Assembly (NCBI GenBank): GCA_965261585.1
Contig: CBDHDN010000001.1
Span: 62,001 to 126,000, forward strand
Length of the DNA stretch: 64,000 nucleotides
Source: CBDHDN01 sp965261585
GTDB lineage: Bacteria > Pseudomonadota > Alphaproteobacteria > UBA6615
Reading direction: 5' to 3'
The number at the start of each line of letters is the position of its first letter. The first letter of the stretch is position 1. The notes below the pieces were generated by a model. The model did no database searches. It saw only the letters and a program-made list of their open reading frames with translations, and had not been told where the DNA came from. Shown one piece after another: positions 1 to 8,907 of this stretch. The translations under genes and the position numbers were made by a program.

Positions 1-822
1 CGGATAAACGGCATGAAGCGGGGTGACGTCGGGTTCAGGAGAGTAGTCGGCGAGCACCTCGACCAGCCGGCCGCGGCCGATCTCCACGCCGACCAACCAT
101 TCGGGAACCAGGATCAATCCGAGCCCGGCACACGCGGCAGCAACGAGCGTTTCACCGTCGTCCGAAAAGAATGGTCCGGTGGCCCGCACCTCGATTGTTG
201 CGTCGCCGTTCCGGAACCGCCACAGGTTCGTGCCGGGATGGTTGCGGACCGTGAGGAATGCATGATCTGGAATCTGATCCGGCCGCTGCGGTCGCCCCAT
301 CCGCTCCAGGTATGACGGCCCTGCGCAGACGACACGCCGTCCCTCGCCCACCTTGCGGGCCATGAGGCTCGAGTCCTCGAGTTGTCCGATGCGGATCGCG
401 ACATCCAGACCTTCGTCGACGACGTCGACCATCCGGTCGGTCACCGACATCACCACTCTGACCGCGGAGTACTGTGCCTGGAAGGCAGCGACGGCTGGCG
501 CGACGTGGAGGCGCGCGACGCTTGCCGGAACGGTGATGCGGAGGATGCCGCTCGGGCCCGCGCGTTTTTCCGTCACCGCGAGATTGGCTTCTTCGATTGC
601 GCGCACGATGTCGCGAGACCGCTCGAAATAGGTCTCTCCCGCCTCGGTCAGGCTCAATTTACGGGTCGTGCGGTGGAGAAGCCTTACCCCCAGCATATCC
701 TCCAATTCGCCGATGCGGCGCGAAATGGAAGACGGTGCCAGGCCCAGCGCACGGCCCGCGGCGGACAACCCCCCCGTCTCGACCACTCTCACGAAGACCT
801 GCATGGCGGCGAGAGTGTCCAC
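1..822 (-). CDS. LysR-family transcriptional regulator (3' end cut by window edge)
   Basis: Reading the minus strand from a GTG at 822 gives 274 codons without a stop, so the C-terminus lies outside the window. The N-terminal winged helix-turn-helix is typical (about residues 1-60: LSAAGRALGLAPSSISRRI, then LLHRTTRKLSLTEAG), followed by the periplasmic-binding-like effector domain from about residue 90. The GTG is chosen because LysR proteins of this group begin VDTLAAMQVFVRVVETG-like; an internal ATG six codons later is the alternative. It is divergent from the glutathione S-transferase-like gene starting at 936, so it probably regulates that gene and the SDR gene behind it. The ligand is unknown. 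Confidence 0.9.
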   Translation of the reverse strand, partial: MDTLAAMQVFVRVVETGGLSAAGRALGLAPSSISRRIGELEDMLGVRLLHRTTRKLSLTEAGETYFERSRDIVRAIEEANLAVTEKRAGPSGILRITVPASVARLHVAPAVAAFQAQYSAVRVVMSVTDRMVDVVDEGLDVAIRIGQLEDSSLMARKVGEGRRVVCAGPSYLERMGRPQRPDQIPDHAFLTVRNHPGTNLWRFRNGDATIEVRATGPFFSDDGETLVAAACAGLGLILVPEWLVGVEIGRGRLVEVLADYSPEPDVTPLHAVYP

Positions 823-935
823 GAAGTGTGACCTTTCTAATTTTCCGAAAAATCCTTTTCGTATTTTCCATATTATCACACAAAACGGACGCGCGTATAT
901 CGGTGGGCAAGGCGGATTTGGTTTGGAGACCCACC

Positions 936-1613
936 ATGATCGAACTCTATTTCTGGACAACGCCGAATGGCATGAAACCGCTGATCCTGTTGGAGGAGTT
1001 GGGCATCGAGCACACCGTCCATCCGGTGAACATCTCCAAGGGAGAGCAGTTCTCCGCTGCGTTCAATCGGGTTTCGCCGAACCAGAAGATCCCGGCGATC
1101 GTCGATCATGCCCCACGAGACGGGGACGCGCCCGTCACACTCTTCGAATCCGGCGCGATTCTCCAATATCTCGTGGAGAAGACGGGGCAGTTCCTTCCGG
1201 ATACCGCCATCGGCCGCGCCGAGGTGACGCAGTGGCTGTTCTGGCAGATGGCGGGGCTCGGCCCGATTTTGGGGCAGTACCTTCACTTCGCCGTTTACGC
1301 CGACGAAGCCGTGGCATACGCGCAAGGCCGCTTCAGTCGCGAGAAGGAGCGCCTCTACCAGGTGCTCGATGACCGGCTTCGTGACCGGGAATTCGTCGCC
1401 GACGATTACTCGATTGCCGATATCGCGATCTATCCCTGGATCCGCCGCCTCGAGCGGGAGGGCAGTCACCTCAATGGGTTCGCCAATCTGAAGTGTTGGC
1501 ACGAGGTGGTTTCCCGGCGGCCGGCGGTCATCCGTGCCTATGAGCGGTCCGACGCGATCAACACCACGCCGACGATTACCGAGCAATCCAAAAGCCTTCT
1601 GCTCGGCGCGTAA
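936..1613 (+). CDS. Glutathione S-transferase-like protein (YfcG/YghU type)
   Basis: 225 aa. The N-terminal thioredoxin-like fold starts MIELYFWTTPNGMKPLILLE, followed by NQKIPAIVD (cis-Pro region) and LFESGAILQYL (Glu-Ser that binds the gamma-glutamyl group). The C-terminal helical domain carries DYSIADIAIYPW, the usual GST C-terminal motif. Bacterial proteins of this type act as disulfide-bond oxidoreductases or glutathione peroxidases in the cytosol. The ATG at 936 is chosen over the upstream in-frame extension because the fold begins there. It is divergent from a LysR gene and 69 bp upstream of an SDR gene, suggesting a small stress or detoxification unit. The substrate cannot be read from the sequence. 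Confidence 0.9.
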   Translation: MIELYFWTTPNGMKPLILLEELGIEHTVHPVNISKGEQFSAAFNRVSPNQKIPAIVDHAPRDGDAPVTLFESGAILQYLVEKTGQFLPDTAIGRAEVTQWLFWQMAGLGPILGQYLHFAVYADEAVAYAQGRFSREKERLYQVLDDRLRDREFVADDYSIADIAIYPWIRRLEREGSHLNGFANLKCWHEVVSRRPAVIRAYERSDAINTTPTITEQSKSLLLGA

Positions 1614-1682
1614 GGGTCTCGTCACGTCGCGCCCGCGCCCATCGTCGGACATCCACACACCAGACCACGAAAGGAACCAGCC

Positions 1683-2435
1683 ATGTCAAACCAGACCAAG
1701 ACAGCGATCATTACCGGCGCCTCCGGCGGCCTTGGTTTCGCCATCGCCAAGTCGTTCATCGACCACGGCTTCAACGTGGTCCTTACCGGCACGAACGAGG
1801 ACAAGCTGATGTCCGCGCATGCGGTCTTGGGGTCGCCGGATACGGTTCTGACGGTTGCCGCCGACGTCGCCAGCGCTGCCGGTCGGCAACATCTCGTCGA
1901 CGCGAGCCTATCGCGTTTCGGGCGCATCGACGTCCTCGTCAATAACGCCGCCATCTTCGAGCCGCGGCCCTTCCTCGATGTGGACGAGGACTATCTCGAC
2001 CGGTTCCTGAGCGTCAACCTCAAGGGCACCTTCTTCCTGACCCAGGCGGTGATTCCCTTCCTCAAAGAGGTTGGCGGCGGTGCCGTCATCAACGTCGGAA
2101 CGGTGCTTGTCGATCACGCCATCGGCGGCGTGCCGGTCACCGCCGCGATCGCCAGCAAGGGCGCCATCCATGCGCTGACTGGACAGCTCGCCGCGGAATT
2201 CGGCAAGGACAACATCCGCGTCAACACCATCGCGCCGGGCATCATCCGAACGCCCATACACGCCAGAAACGGCATCGAGGACGCCGACAGCCTGGCCGGG
2301 CTGCACCTTCTCGACCGCATCGGCGAGCCGGAAGAGATCGCGAACGCCGCGCTTCTGCTGGCCAGAAGCGACTTCATCAACGGCACTATCCTCAACGTGG
2401 ACGGCGGACATGTTGGCGGGCATCACATCGGCTAG
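1683..2435 (+). CDS. SDR-family protein lacking the catalytic tyrosine
   Basis: 250 aa, the usual length of a classical short-chain dehydrogenase. The nucleotide-binding motif TGASGGLG is at residues 11-18, NNAA at 87-90, and the C-terminal signature INVGT...VDGGH is present. The active-site helix reads TAAIASKG: Lys159 is kept, but the position four residues before it, where the catalytic Tyr should be, is Ala155. The usual upstream Ser is also absent (Thr140 is nearest). NAD(P) binding is therefore likely, but ordinary alcohol/ketone oxidoreduction is doubtful. It lies 69 bp downstream of the GST-like gene in the same orientation, so the two are probably co-transcribed. Confidence 0.88.
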   Translation: MSNQTKTAIITGASGGLGFAIAKSFIDHGFNVVLTGTNEDKLMSAHAVLGSPDTVLTVAADVASAAGRQHLVDASLSRFGRIDVLVNNAAIFEPRPFLDVDEDYLDRFLSVNLKGTFFLTQAVIPFLKEVGGGAVINVGTVLVDHAIGGVPVTAAIASKGAIHALTGQLAAEFGKDNIRVNTIAPGIIRTPIHARNGIEDADSLAGLHLLDRIGEPEEIANAALLLARSDFINGTILNVDGGHVGGHHIG

Positions 2436-2617
2436 GCGAGCACGGGACGATGGAAGAAGACCGCGCGGCAGGTAAAATCGTGGTTGTCACCTAAGAGTGA
2501 AGTCCGCTCCAATCCAAGGTCATAGTTGGCGTTTCAACTTGGATGCGTCATATCGGCGTATCAGTCATAGGCGTTCCCCTGGCGGCGCCGGGCGCCGCTT
2601 CTTTTCGGAATGCGCGG

Positions 2618-2670
2618 AGCGGACCTCCCGGCCAAGAAAGCCGACGCAGCCGATCTAAGGTCCGTAGTCG
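2618..2670. repeat. Short dispersed repeat, copy 1, in a gene-free gap (2436-2803)
   Basis: The stretch from about 2618 to 2670 resembles 47533-47583 at most positions (shared pieces include GCGGACCTCC, GGCCAAGAA and GTAGCCGATCT-like blocks). Read on the plus strand both could encode an Ala-Asp-Leu-rich tail, and on the minus strand both are open, so coding origin is unclear. In the other copy the repeat lies just upstream of an IS630-family transposase fragment. The rest of 2436-2803 holds no credible gene: the ORFs crossing it are shadows of yqgE or have no family resemblance. Confidence 0.5.
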
Positions 2671-2803
2671 GGGATGGACCGGACGTTCCGGGCGACGCCC
2701 AAAATCAACGCCAGCCATTTGGGCATCGCTAAGGGGACCGTCCGGAACTATTGCAGGGCTGGCATGGACGCTGGCAGCCGGGCCGGATGCCCGACGGTGG
2801 GGC

Positions 2804-3379
2804 TCAGGCGTGGCCGCCGGCGCCGGAGAGCATGTTGTGGTCGACGCCCAGCTTGCGCATCGCGCGCTCCCACTTCGTTTCGACGCCGCGGTCGAACAGG
2901 AGCAGGTCGTCGGGCATGACGTTGAGCCAGGCGTTCTCCTGGATCTCGTGCTCGAGCTGGCCGGCCCCCCAGCCGGCATAGCCCAGCGCCAGCAGGTTGT
3001 GGCGCGGTCCGGCGCCGCCGGCGATCTCCTGCAGGATGTCGACCGTCGCGGTCAGGGCGATATTGTCGTCGACGATCAGCGTGCCGTCGCGCACGTAGTC
3101 GGAGGAATGCAACACGAAGCCGCGGCCGGATTCGACGGGTCCGCCGAAATGGACGCGGATCTCGTCGCCGGAGCCGGGCGTCTCGATGCCGAGCTGTTGC
3201 AGCAGCTCAGGGAACGTCAGGGAGCCGAGGATCTTGTTGACCACCAGGCCCATCGCGCCTTCGGCATTGTGGGCGCACATGTATATGAGGGTACGCGTGA
3301 AGCGCGGGTCCGCCATCGTCGGCATGGCGATCAGAAGCTGGCCTTCTAGGTAGCCCGACTCTTCGGCTAATGCCGACAT
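2804..3379 (-). CDS. YqgE/AlgH family protein (UPF0301)
   Basis: 191 aa. Family motifs are visible in order: GYLEGQLLIAMPTMADPRFTRT near the start, AEGAMGLVVNK, VHFGGPVE, GFVLHSS, LALGYAGWGAGQLE and ENAWL. The ATG at 3379 is preferred over an in-frame upstream ATG at 3427 because a purine-rich ribosome binding site (GAGGGACGATC) precedes it and homologues start close to here. The protein is cytosolic and of unclear molecular function; in pseudomonads the homologue AlgH affects alginate regulation. It is divergent from the DsbD-family gene. Confidence 0.93.
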   Translation of the reverse strand: MSALAEESGYLEGQLLIAMPTMADPRFTRTLIYMCAHNAEGAMGLVVNKILGSLTFPELLQQLGIETPGSGDEIRVHFGGPVESGRGFVLHSSDYVRDGTLIVDDNIALTATVDILQEIAGGAGPRHNLLALGYAGWGAGQLEHEIQENAWLNVMPDDLLLFDRGVETKWERAMRKLGVDHNMLSGAGGHA

Positions 3380-3615
3380 GATCGTCCCTCGCGCTCTATC
3401 GCGGGCCGGGCCGACATGGTGAGGCACCTGCCTGGTCCCGCGTCATGCTTCATGCGATCGCATTCTACCGCAAACCACCACAATGCGTCGAAGCGACACA
3501 TGATTGTGACGGCGCAGTGAGCAATCCTCAAGTTACAGTCCGTAGCATTCCAACCTATATAAAGAACCGCAGAACCGTAAGGTTTCGGTTAAGAGTTAGG
3601 GACAGGCTGGTCATC

Positions 3616-5823
3616 ATGGGACGTGTGCAAGCGAATGGATTGGGTCGCCGCGGCCGCGGTGTCGTCTTCGCGACGGCGCTGGCCGGTCTAGTCGTCCCAT
3701 CTCAGGCCGACGCCGCGGCCAGCGAGTGGGGCGAAGGTGAGCAGGCGTCGGCACGCCTGATCTCGGCGACCAGCGGCACCGGCGATCTGGAGATCCTGCG
3801 GGTCGGCCTGCAGGTGCAACTGGAGCCGGGCTGGAAGACCTATTGGCGCTCCCCCGGCGATGCCGGCATCCCGCCGCACGTCGAGTGGGAGGGCAGCGAC
3901 AATCTGGATAGCGTCGATTTCCGCTACCCCGCGCCGCGGCGCTTCGACTACTACGGCCTCGATACGTTCGGCTACGAGGACGAGATCGTCTATCCCATCG
4001 ACATCCGGGTCGCCCGGGTCGGGCAGCCGGCGCAACTGCGTGCCGCCGTCGACCTGCTGATCTGCGACGATGTCTGCATTCCGCACAGCATGGATCTGAC
4101 GCTCGACCTGCCGGGTGGCACGGCCGCGCCGTCCGAGCATGCGCTGCTGCTCGATCAGTTCCGCAATCGGGTGCCGGGCGACGGTGCCCGCGTCGGGCTG
4201 AGCCTGGAAGGCGCGACGTTGGCGGGCACGGCGGAGGCGCCGGTGGTGCAGGTCGCGTTCACCGCGACCGAGCCGTTCGTGCGGCCCGACCTGCTGATCG
4301 AAGGGCCGGAGTTCGTCGTCTTCAGCCGGCCCGTGTTGGAGCTCAACGACGACGGCACGCGCCTGGTCGTCAGCGTCACCGCCGAGGACGCGTTCGGCGA
4401 CGTGGGCCCGATCGACGTGACGAGCGAGCCGCTGACCGTGACGATCATCGACGGCGGGCGCGCCATGGAGGCCAGCATCTCGCCTCGATTCGGCGCGCCG
4501 CTGCTTGGCGCACCGACCCCCGGCGGTGCGTCGGGGGCTTCTGGGGCGGCGGCGGCGCGGGCGGCGACGGGCGGCGTCTCGTTGCTGGCGGTCCTTGGCC
4601 TGGCGCTCGTCGGCGGCCTGATACTGAACCTGATGCCGTGCGTGCTGCCGGTGCTGTCGATCAAGTTGTTGTCGGTGATCAGCCATGGCGGCGACGAGCC
4701 GCAGCGGGTCCGGCTTGGTTTCCTGGCGACGACGGCGGGAATCGTCTTCTCGTTCCTGGTGATTGCAACGGGCCTGGTCGCGCTCAAGCTGGGCGGATCG
4801 GCCGTCGGCTGGGGCATCCAGTTCCAGCAGCCGATATTCATCATCGGTATGGTGCTGATCGTGACGCTGTTCGCGGCGAACATGTGGGGCCTGTTCGAGA
4901 TCAACCTGCCGGGCAAGGCCTCGGATGTCGCGGTCGAGCATTCCGGCGGCACCTCGATGAAGGGTCATTTCTTCAGCGGTGCCTTCGCGACGCTGTTGGC
5001 GACGCCATGCTCGGCGCCGTTCCTCGGCACCGCCGTCGGCTTCGCCTTGAGCCGCGGTGTCGTTGACATCTACGCCGTGTTCGCGGCGCTGGGTATCGGC
5101 ATGGCGATCCCGTTCATCATCGTCGCCGGGTTTCCGAAGCTGGCGGCGAAACTGCCGCGCCCGGGCGCCTGGATGGTGACGGTGAAGCGGGTGTTGTCGC
5201 TGGTTCTGGTGGCCACGGCGTTGTGGCTGCTGACGATCCTGGCGGCCCAGGTGTCGACCACGTCGGCGCTCGTCGTCGGTGCGCTGATGGTCCTGGCCGT
5301 GCTGGCGATCGGCTTGCGCGGGCGGCTGCCGCAGGCGGCGCGGACGGTCCCAGTAGCCGTTACCGCGGCTGCCGTGCTGGCGTTCGTGTCGCCGGCCGTG
5401 CTGCCGGGCTCGGCAGCGGCGCCGCAGCAGGCGCACGAGGTCGCCGGGGTTACCTGGGAGCCGTTCGACGAGGCGGCCATCGGGCGGCTGGTCGCCGACA
5501 GACGCGTCGTATTCGTCGACGTCACCGCGGACTGGTGCATCACCTGCAAGGTCAACAAGGCGCGCGTACTCGACGTTGGCGAGGTGGCGGCACGGCTGGG
5601 CGCGGGGGAAATCATCGCCATGCGGGCGGACTGGACGCGGCCGAGCAACGTAATCTCAACCTATCTGGCGAGCTTCGGCCGCTTCGGCATTCCGTTCAAC
5701 GTCGTCTATGGGCCGAGCACGCCCAACGGCGTGGCGCTGCCCGAGCTGTTGTCGAACAACGCCGTGCTGACGGCCCTCGATGGGCGTTGGCTGAACCATC
5801 AGAACAAGGGAGCAATCCAATGA
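3616..5823 (+). CDS. DsbD/ScsB-family thiol:disulfide interchange protein
   Basis: 735 aa from the ATG at 3616, which gives a signal peptide (hydrophobic stretch ending PSQADAAA). The ATG at 3445 would bury that signal. An N-terminal periplasmic DsbC-like domain (about residues 35-270) contains ICDDVCIPH. A multi-pass membrane domain follows with the paired-cysteine motifs NLMPCVLPVLSIK and TPCSAPFLG that carry electrons across the membrane. A C-terminal thioredoxin domain has WCITC (Cys641, Cys644). It transfers reductant from cytosolic thioredoxin to the periplasm. It overlaps the peroxiredoxin gene by ATGA (5820-5823), so the two are translationally coupled. Confidence 0.93.
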   Translation: MGRVQANGLGRRGRGVVFATALAGLVVPSQADAAASEWGEGEQASARLISATSGTGDLEILRVGLQVQLEPGWKTYWRSPGDAGIPPHVEWEGSDNLDSVDFRYPAPRRFDYYGLDTFGYEDEIVYPIDIRVARVGQPAQLRAAVDLLICDDVCIPHSMDLTLDLPGGTAAPSEHALLLDQFRNRVPGDGARVGLSLEGATLAGTAEAPVVQVAFTATEPFVRPDLLIEGPEFVVFSRPVLELNDDGTRLVVSVTAEDAFGDVGPIDVTSEPLTVTIIDGGRAMEASISPRFGAPLLGAPTPGGASGASGAAAARAATGGVSLLAVLGLALVGGLILNLMPCVLPVLSIKLLSVISHGGDEPQRVRLGFLATTAGIVFSFLVIATGLVALKLGGSAVGWGIQFQQPIFIIGMVLIVTLFAANMWGLFEINLPGKASDVAVEHSGGTSMKGHFFSGAFATLLATPCSAPFLGTAVGFALSRGVVDIYAVFAALGIGMAIPFIIVAGFPKLAAKLPRPGAWMVTVKRVLSLVLVATALWLLTILAAQVSTTSALVVGALMVLAVLAIGLRGRLPQAARTVPVAVTAAAVLAFVSPAVLPGSAAAPQQAHEVAGVTWEPFDEAAIGRLVADRRVVFVDVTADWCITCKVNKARVLDVGEVAARLGAGEIIAMRADWTRPSNVISTYLASFGRFGIPFNVVYGPSTPNGVALPELLSNNAVLTALDGRWLNHQNKGAIQ

Positions 5824-6305
5824 CAATCCAGGTTGGTGACAAGATACCGGCCGGCACGCTACGCGAAAAGACGGCCGACGGGATCGGCGAAGTCACCACG
5901 AGCGATCTGTTCGACGGCAAGAAGGTCGTCCTGTTCTCCGTGCCGGGCGCGTTCACGCCGACCTGCTCGGCCAAGCACTTGCCGGGCTTTGTCGATCAGG
6001 CCGCCGACTTCAAGGCCAAGGGGGTCGACGCGGTTGTATGCCTGGCCGTCAACGACGCCTTCGTCATGGGCGCCTGGGGCGAGGCCCAGAACGCGGCCGG
6101 CAAGGTGCGCATGCTGGCCGATGGCAGCGGCGACTGGACGAAGGCGTTGGGCATGGAGCTGGACCTCAGCGGCCTCGGCCTCGGCGTGCGCGGTAAGCGC
6201 TTCGCCGTGATCGTCGACAACGGCACCGTGACGAACCTGTTCGTCGAGCCGAACCCGGGCGAGCTGGTCGCGTCACGCGCGGAGAATGTCCTCGAGTCGC
6301 TGTGA
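5820..6305 (+). CDS. Peroxiredoxin, Prx5 type
   Basis: 161 aa, full length for the family. The peroxidatic Cys49 lies in PGAFTPTCSAKHLPGF, and a second Cys74 lies in VVCLAVND. No glutaredoxin domain is fused to it. It reduces hydrogen peroxide and organic hydroperoxides using a thiol donor. The start ATG at 5820 overlaps the stop of the DsbD-family gene, a coupling that suggests shared regulation and perhaps a shared redox pathway. However, the peroxiredoxin has no signal peptide and should be cytosolic, so direct reduction by the periplasmic arm is unlikely. Confidence 0.94.
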   Translation: MTIQVGDKIPAGTLREKTADGIGEVTTSDLFDGKKVVLFSVPGAFTPTCSAKHLPGFVDQAADFKAKGVDAVVCLAVNDAFVMGAWGEAQNAAGKVRMLADGSGDWTKALGMELDLSGLGLGVRGKRFAVIVDNGTVTNLFVEPNPGELVASRAENVLESL

Positions 6306-6335
6306 GCTGAAGTGCGTCCGGGCCGGGACGGCCCC

Positions 6336-6776
6336 TCAGAGCGCCGCAATCGCGGCGCGTGCCAGGGCGTCGGCGCGATCGTTTTCGGGGTGGCCGGCGT
6401 GACCCTTGACCCAGTACCACTCGACGTCGTGGCGCGCGGCCGCTTGCTCCAGCCGTTGCCACAGCTCGACGTTCTTGACCGGCTTGCGGGCGGCGGTGCG
6501 CCAGCCGTTGGCCTTCCAGGAATGGATCCAGCTCGTAATGCCGCTGCGCACATAGGTGCTGTCGGTGTACAGCCTGACGCGCACGGGCTCGTTCAGCGAC
6601 TCCAATGCCTTGATCGCAGCCATCAGCTCCATGCGGTTGTTGGTCGTGCTGGCATCGCCGCCCTTGATCTCACGCTCGTGGCCGCCGTGGCGCAGCAGGG
6701 CGCCCCAGCCGCCCGGCCCAGGATTTCCCGAGCAGGCGCCATCAGTGAAGATATCGACCAGCTTCTGTGTGCTCAT
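6336..6776 (-). CDS. rnhA: Ribonuclease HI
   Basis: 146 aa. The four catalytic carboxylates are in place: Asp12 (DIFTDGACSGNPGPGG), Glu50 (NNRMELMAAI), Asp72 (LYTDSTYV) and Asp136 (NDRADALAR). The basic region WKANGWRTAARKPVKN that binds the hybrid is also present. The enzyme cuts RNA in RNA-DNA hybrids in the cytosol. Its start overlaps the thrB stop by 4 bp, so it is the last gene of the ispH-thrB-rnhA run. It converges with the peroxiredoxin gene across about 30 bp that contain a GC-rich GGGCC/GGCCC inverted repeat. Confidence 0.97.
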   Translation of the reverse strand: MSTQKLVDIFTDGACSGNPGPGGWGALLRHGGHEREIKGGDASTTNNRMELMAAIKALESLNEPVRVRLYTDSTYVRSGITSWIHSWKANGWRTAARKPVKNVELWQRLEQAAARHDVEWYWVKGHAGHPENDRADALARAAIAAL

Positions 6777-7744
6777 GGCGCCCAGGTGAGGCCATAGGCC
6801 GCGGGGCTGCTGAGCTGCCGGTGGAAGCGCAGCTTGACGAGGTATTCCAGTGGGTCCTTCGGCTGCACGAGCGCGCCCTCGGGGTGATGCAACAGGTCGT
6901 AGAGGCGGGTCAGGAGGAACCGCATGGCGCTGCCGCGGGCCAGGATGGGTAGTGCGTGTAACTCAGGCTCGGACAGCGGCCGCACCGTCTCATAGCACTG
7001 TAGCAGGCGGCGCGCCTTGGTGATGTTGAAGCTGCCGTCGGCCTCGAAGCACCAAGCGTTCAGACAGATCGCCAGGTCATAGGCGAGGAAGTCGTTGCAG
7101 GCGAAGTAGAAGTCGATGATGCCGGACAACCGCTCGCCCATGAAAAACACGTTGTCGGGGAACAAATCGGCGTGGATGACGCCGGTCGGCAGCCCGCTTG
7201 GCCAATCGCCTTCCAGCGCCGCGAGCTCGCGGCCGAGCTCGTCGGCCAGGCCGGCCTGCACTTCGTCGGCGCGGGCCTTGCAGTCTTCGTAGAGTGGCCG
7301 CCAACCGCCAACCGACAGGTCGTTCGGCCGCTCGATCGCGAACGACTGCGCCGCCAGATGCAGGCGCGCCATGGTCTCGCCGAGCGCCGCGCAGTGGCGC
7401 GGCCGCGGCAGCTTCGGCCACATGCCCTGCAGGAACGTGATGATGGCCGCCGGCCGGCCGCACAGGGTCCGCAGCGCGGCGCCGTCAAGGCCGTGGACAG
7501 GGGTCGGGCAGGCAATGCCGTTGGCCGCCAGATGCTCCATCAGGCCAAGGAAGAAGGGCAGGTCCTGGGGCCGTACCCGCTTCTCGTAGAGTGTCAGGAT
7601 GTAGCTGCCGCTCTCCGCCTGCAGCAAGTAGTTGGAGTTCTCGACGCCTTCGGCGATGCCCTTGGCGGACACGACCTCGCCGATGTCGTAGTCGGCCGCG
7701 AAGGCCCGTAAATCCTCGTAGGATACGTCGGTATAGACCGCCAT
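6773..7744 (-). CDS. thrB: Homoserine kinase, aminoglycoside-phosphotransferase fold
   Basis: 323 aa. It belongs to the alphaproteobacterial ThrB type related to choline kinases, not the GHMP type of enterics. Visible motifs are EGVENSNYLL (nucleotide loop), VIHADLFPDNVFF (catalytic Asp and Asn) and GIIDFYFACND (metal-binding Asp). It phosphorylates homoserine for threonine synthesis. It lies 60 bp downstream of ispH and overlaps rnhA by 4 bp, an order common in Alphaproteobacteria. Confidence 0.96.
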   Translation of the reverse strand: MAVYTDVSYEDLRAFAADYDIGEVVSAKGIAEGVENSNYLLQAESGSYILTLYEKRVRPQDLPFFLGLMEHLAANGIACPTPVHGLDGAALRTLCGRPAAIITFLQGMWPKLPRPRHCAALGETMARLHLAAQSFAIERPNDLSVGGWRPLYEDCKARADEVQAGLADELGRELAALEGDWPSGLPTGVIHADLFPDNVFFMGERLSGIIDFYFACNDFLAYDLAICLNAWCFEADGSFNITKARRLLQCYETVRPLSEPELHALPILARGSAMRFLLTRLYDLLHHPEGALVQPKDPLEYLVKLRFHRQLSSPAAYGLTWAP

Positions 7745-7804
7745 AAGCTCGATCGCCCCTCCTTGTACCGGCGAGCCCAGCGGGACCCGCCGACGCTATT
7801 GGTA

Positions 7805-8749
7805 TCAGGCGACGAGCGACCGGGGCAATTTGAACTGCACGTCTTCGTGCGTGACGGTGACCTCTTGCAGGTCGACCTCGAAGCGGCGGCGGCACTCGGC
7901 AATCAGCTCCTGCACCAGGGTCTCGGGCGCCGAGGCGCCGGCCGTGATGCCGAGACGGCGTACGCCGTCGAGCAGCCGCCAGTCCATGGCCGCCGCGCGT
8001 TCCACCAGGATGGCGCGGCCGCAGCCGGCGCGCCGCGCGACCTCGACCAGGCGATTGGAATTGGACGAGTTCTGCGCGCCGATGACCGTCAGCAACTCGC
8101 AGTGCGGGGCGATCGCCTTGACGGCCCGCTGGCGGTTCGTCGTGGCGTAGCAGATGTCTTCCTGCTTGGGGCCGACGATCCGCGGGAAGCGCTGCTTGAG
8201 CGCGGTGATGATGGCGGTCGTGTCGTCGACGGACAGCGTCGTCTGGGTGACGTAGGCGACGGCATCGGGATCGCGGACCATGACGGCCTCGGCCTCGGTG
8301 CTGGTCTCGACCAAGATCACGGCGCCGTCGGGCAGCTGACCCATGGTGCCGATGACTTCCGGATGGCCGCGGTGGCCGATCATGACGATCTGCCGGCCCG
8401 CCGCAAAATGCCGCTCGGCCTCGCGATGGACCTTGCTGACCAGCGGGCAGGTCGCACCGAGAGTGCTCAGGTTCCGGCGACCGGCCTCGGCCGGCACCGA
8501 CTTCGGCACGCCATGGGCCGAGAAGACGACGACGGCGCCCGGCGGTACCTGGTCCAGCTCTTCGACGAAGATGGCGCCGCGCTGCTCGAGACCCGTGACG
8601 ACGTCGCGAGTGTGGACGATCTCATGACGGACGTAGACCGGCGCGCCATGCCGCTCGAGCGCCCGTTCGACCATCTGGACGGCGCGATCGACGCCGGCGC
8701 AGAACCCGCGTGGTCCGGCGAGCAGTACCGTCAGCAAAGGCTTCGTCAT
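7805..8749 (-). CDS. ispH: 4-hydroxy-3-methylbut-2-enyl diphosphate reductase
   Basis: 314 aa from the ATG at 8749 (MTKPLLTVLLAGPRGFCAG); the longer in-frame extension to 8869 has no family similarity. The three iron-sulfur ligands are Cys17, Cys101 (LGATCPLVSKVH) and Cys200 (EDICYATTNRQ), and the SSNSNRL substrate motif is present. The enzyme performs the last step of the MEP isoprenoid pathway. It is the first gene of a likely ispH-thrB-rnhA operon. Confidence 0.97.
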   Translation of the reverse strand: MTKPLLTVLLAGPRGFCAGVDRAVQMVERALERHGAPVYVRHEIVHTRDVVTGLEQRGAIFVEELDQVPPGAVVVFSAHGVPKSVPAEAGRRNLSTLGATCPLVSKVHREAERHFAAGRQIVMIGHRGHPEVIGTMGQLPDGAVILVETSTEAEAVMVRDPDAVAYVTQTTLSVDDTTAIITALKQRFPRIVGPKQEDICYATTNRQRAVKAIAPHCELLTVIGAQNSSNSNRLVEVARRAGCGRAILVERAAAMDWRLLDGVRRLGITAGASAPETLVQELIAECRRRFEVDLQEVTVTHEDVQFKLPRSLVA

Positions 8750-8907
8750 GAGTCCGTCGACCCTGAGACGGCGCCGAACGCCGCCCGCCCGGCCCTTGTT
8801 CTCCCGATGACGCCGCTCTAGAGTCTGGCACCGCATGGTTAAGGAATTGTTCACCAACGTACCCAGCAAAGCCTTCGGTGCCTGACAGGGTGGGAGAATT
8901 CAGCAGG

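Noticed and set aside
3688..5436. 582-codon minus-strand ORF opposite the DsbD-family gene
   Set aside because: It is antisense to clear DsbD motifs and rich in Arg/Gln, a typical shadow of GC-rich coding DNA.
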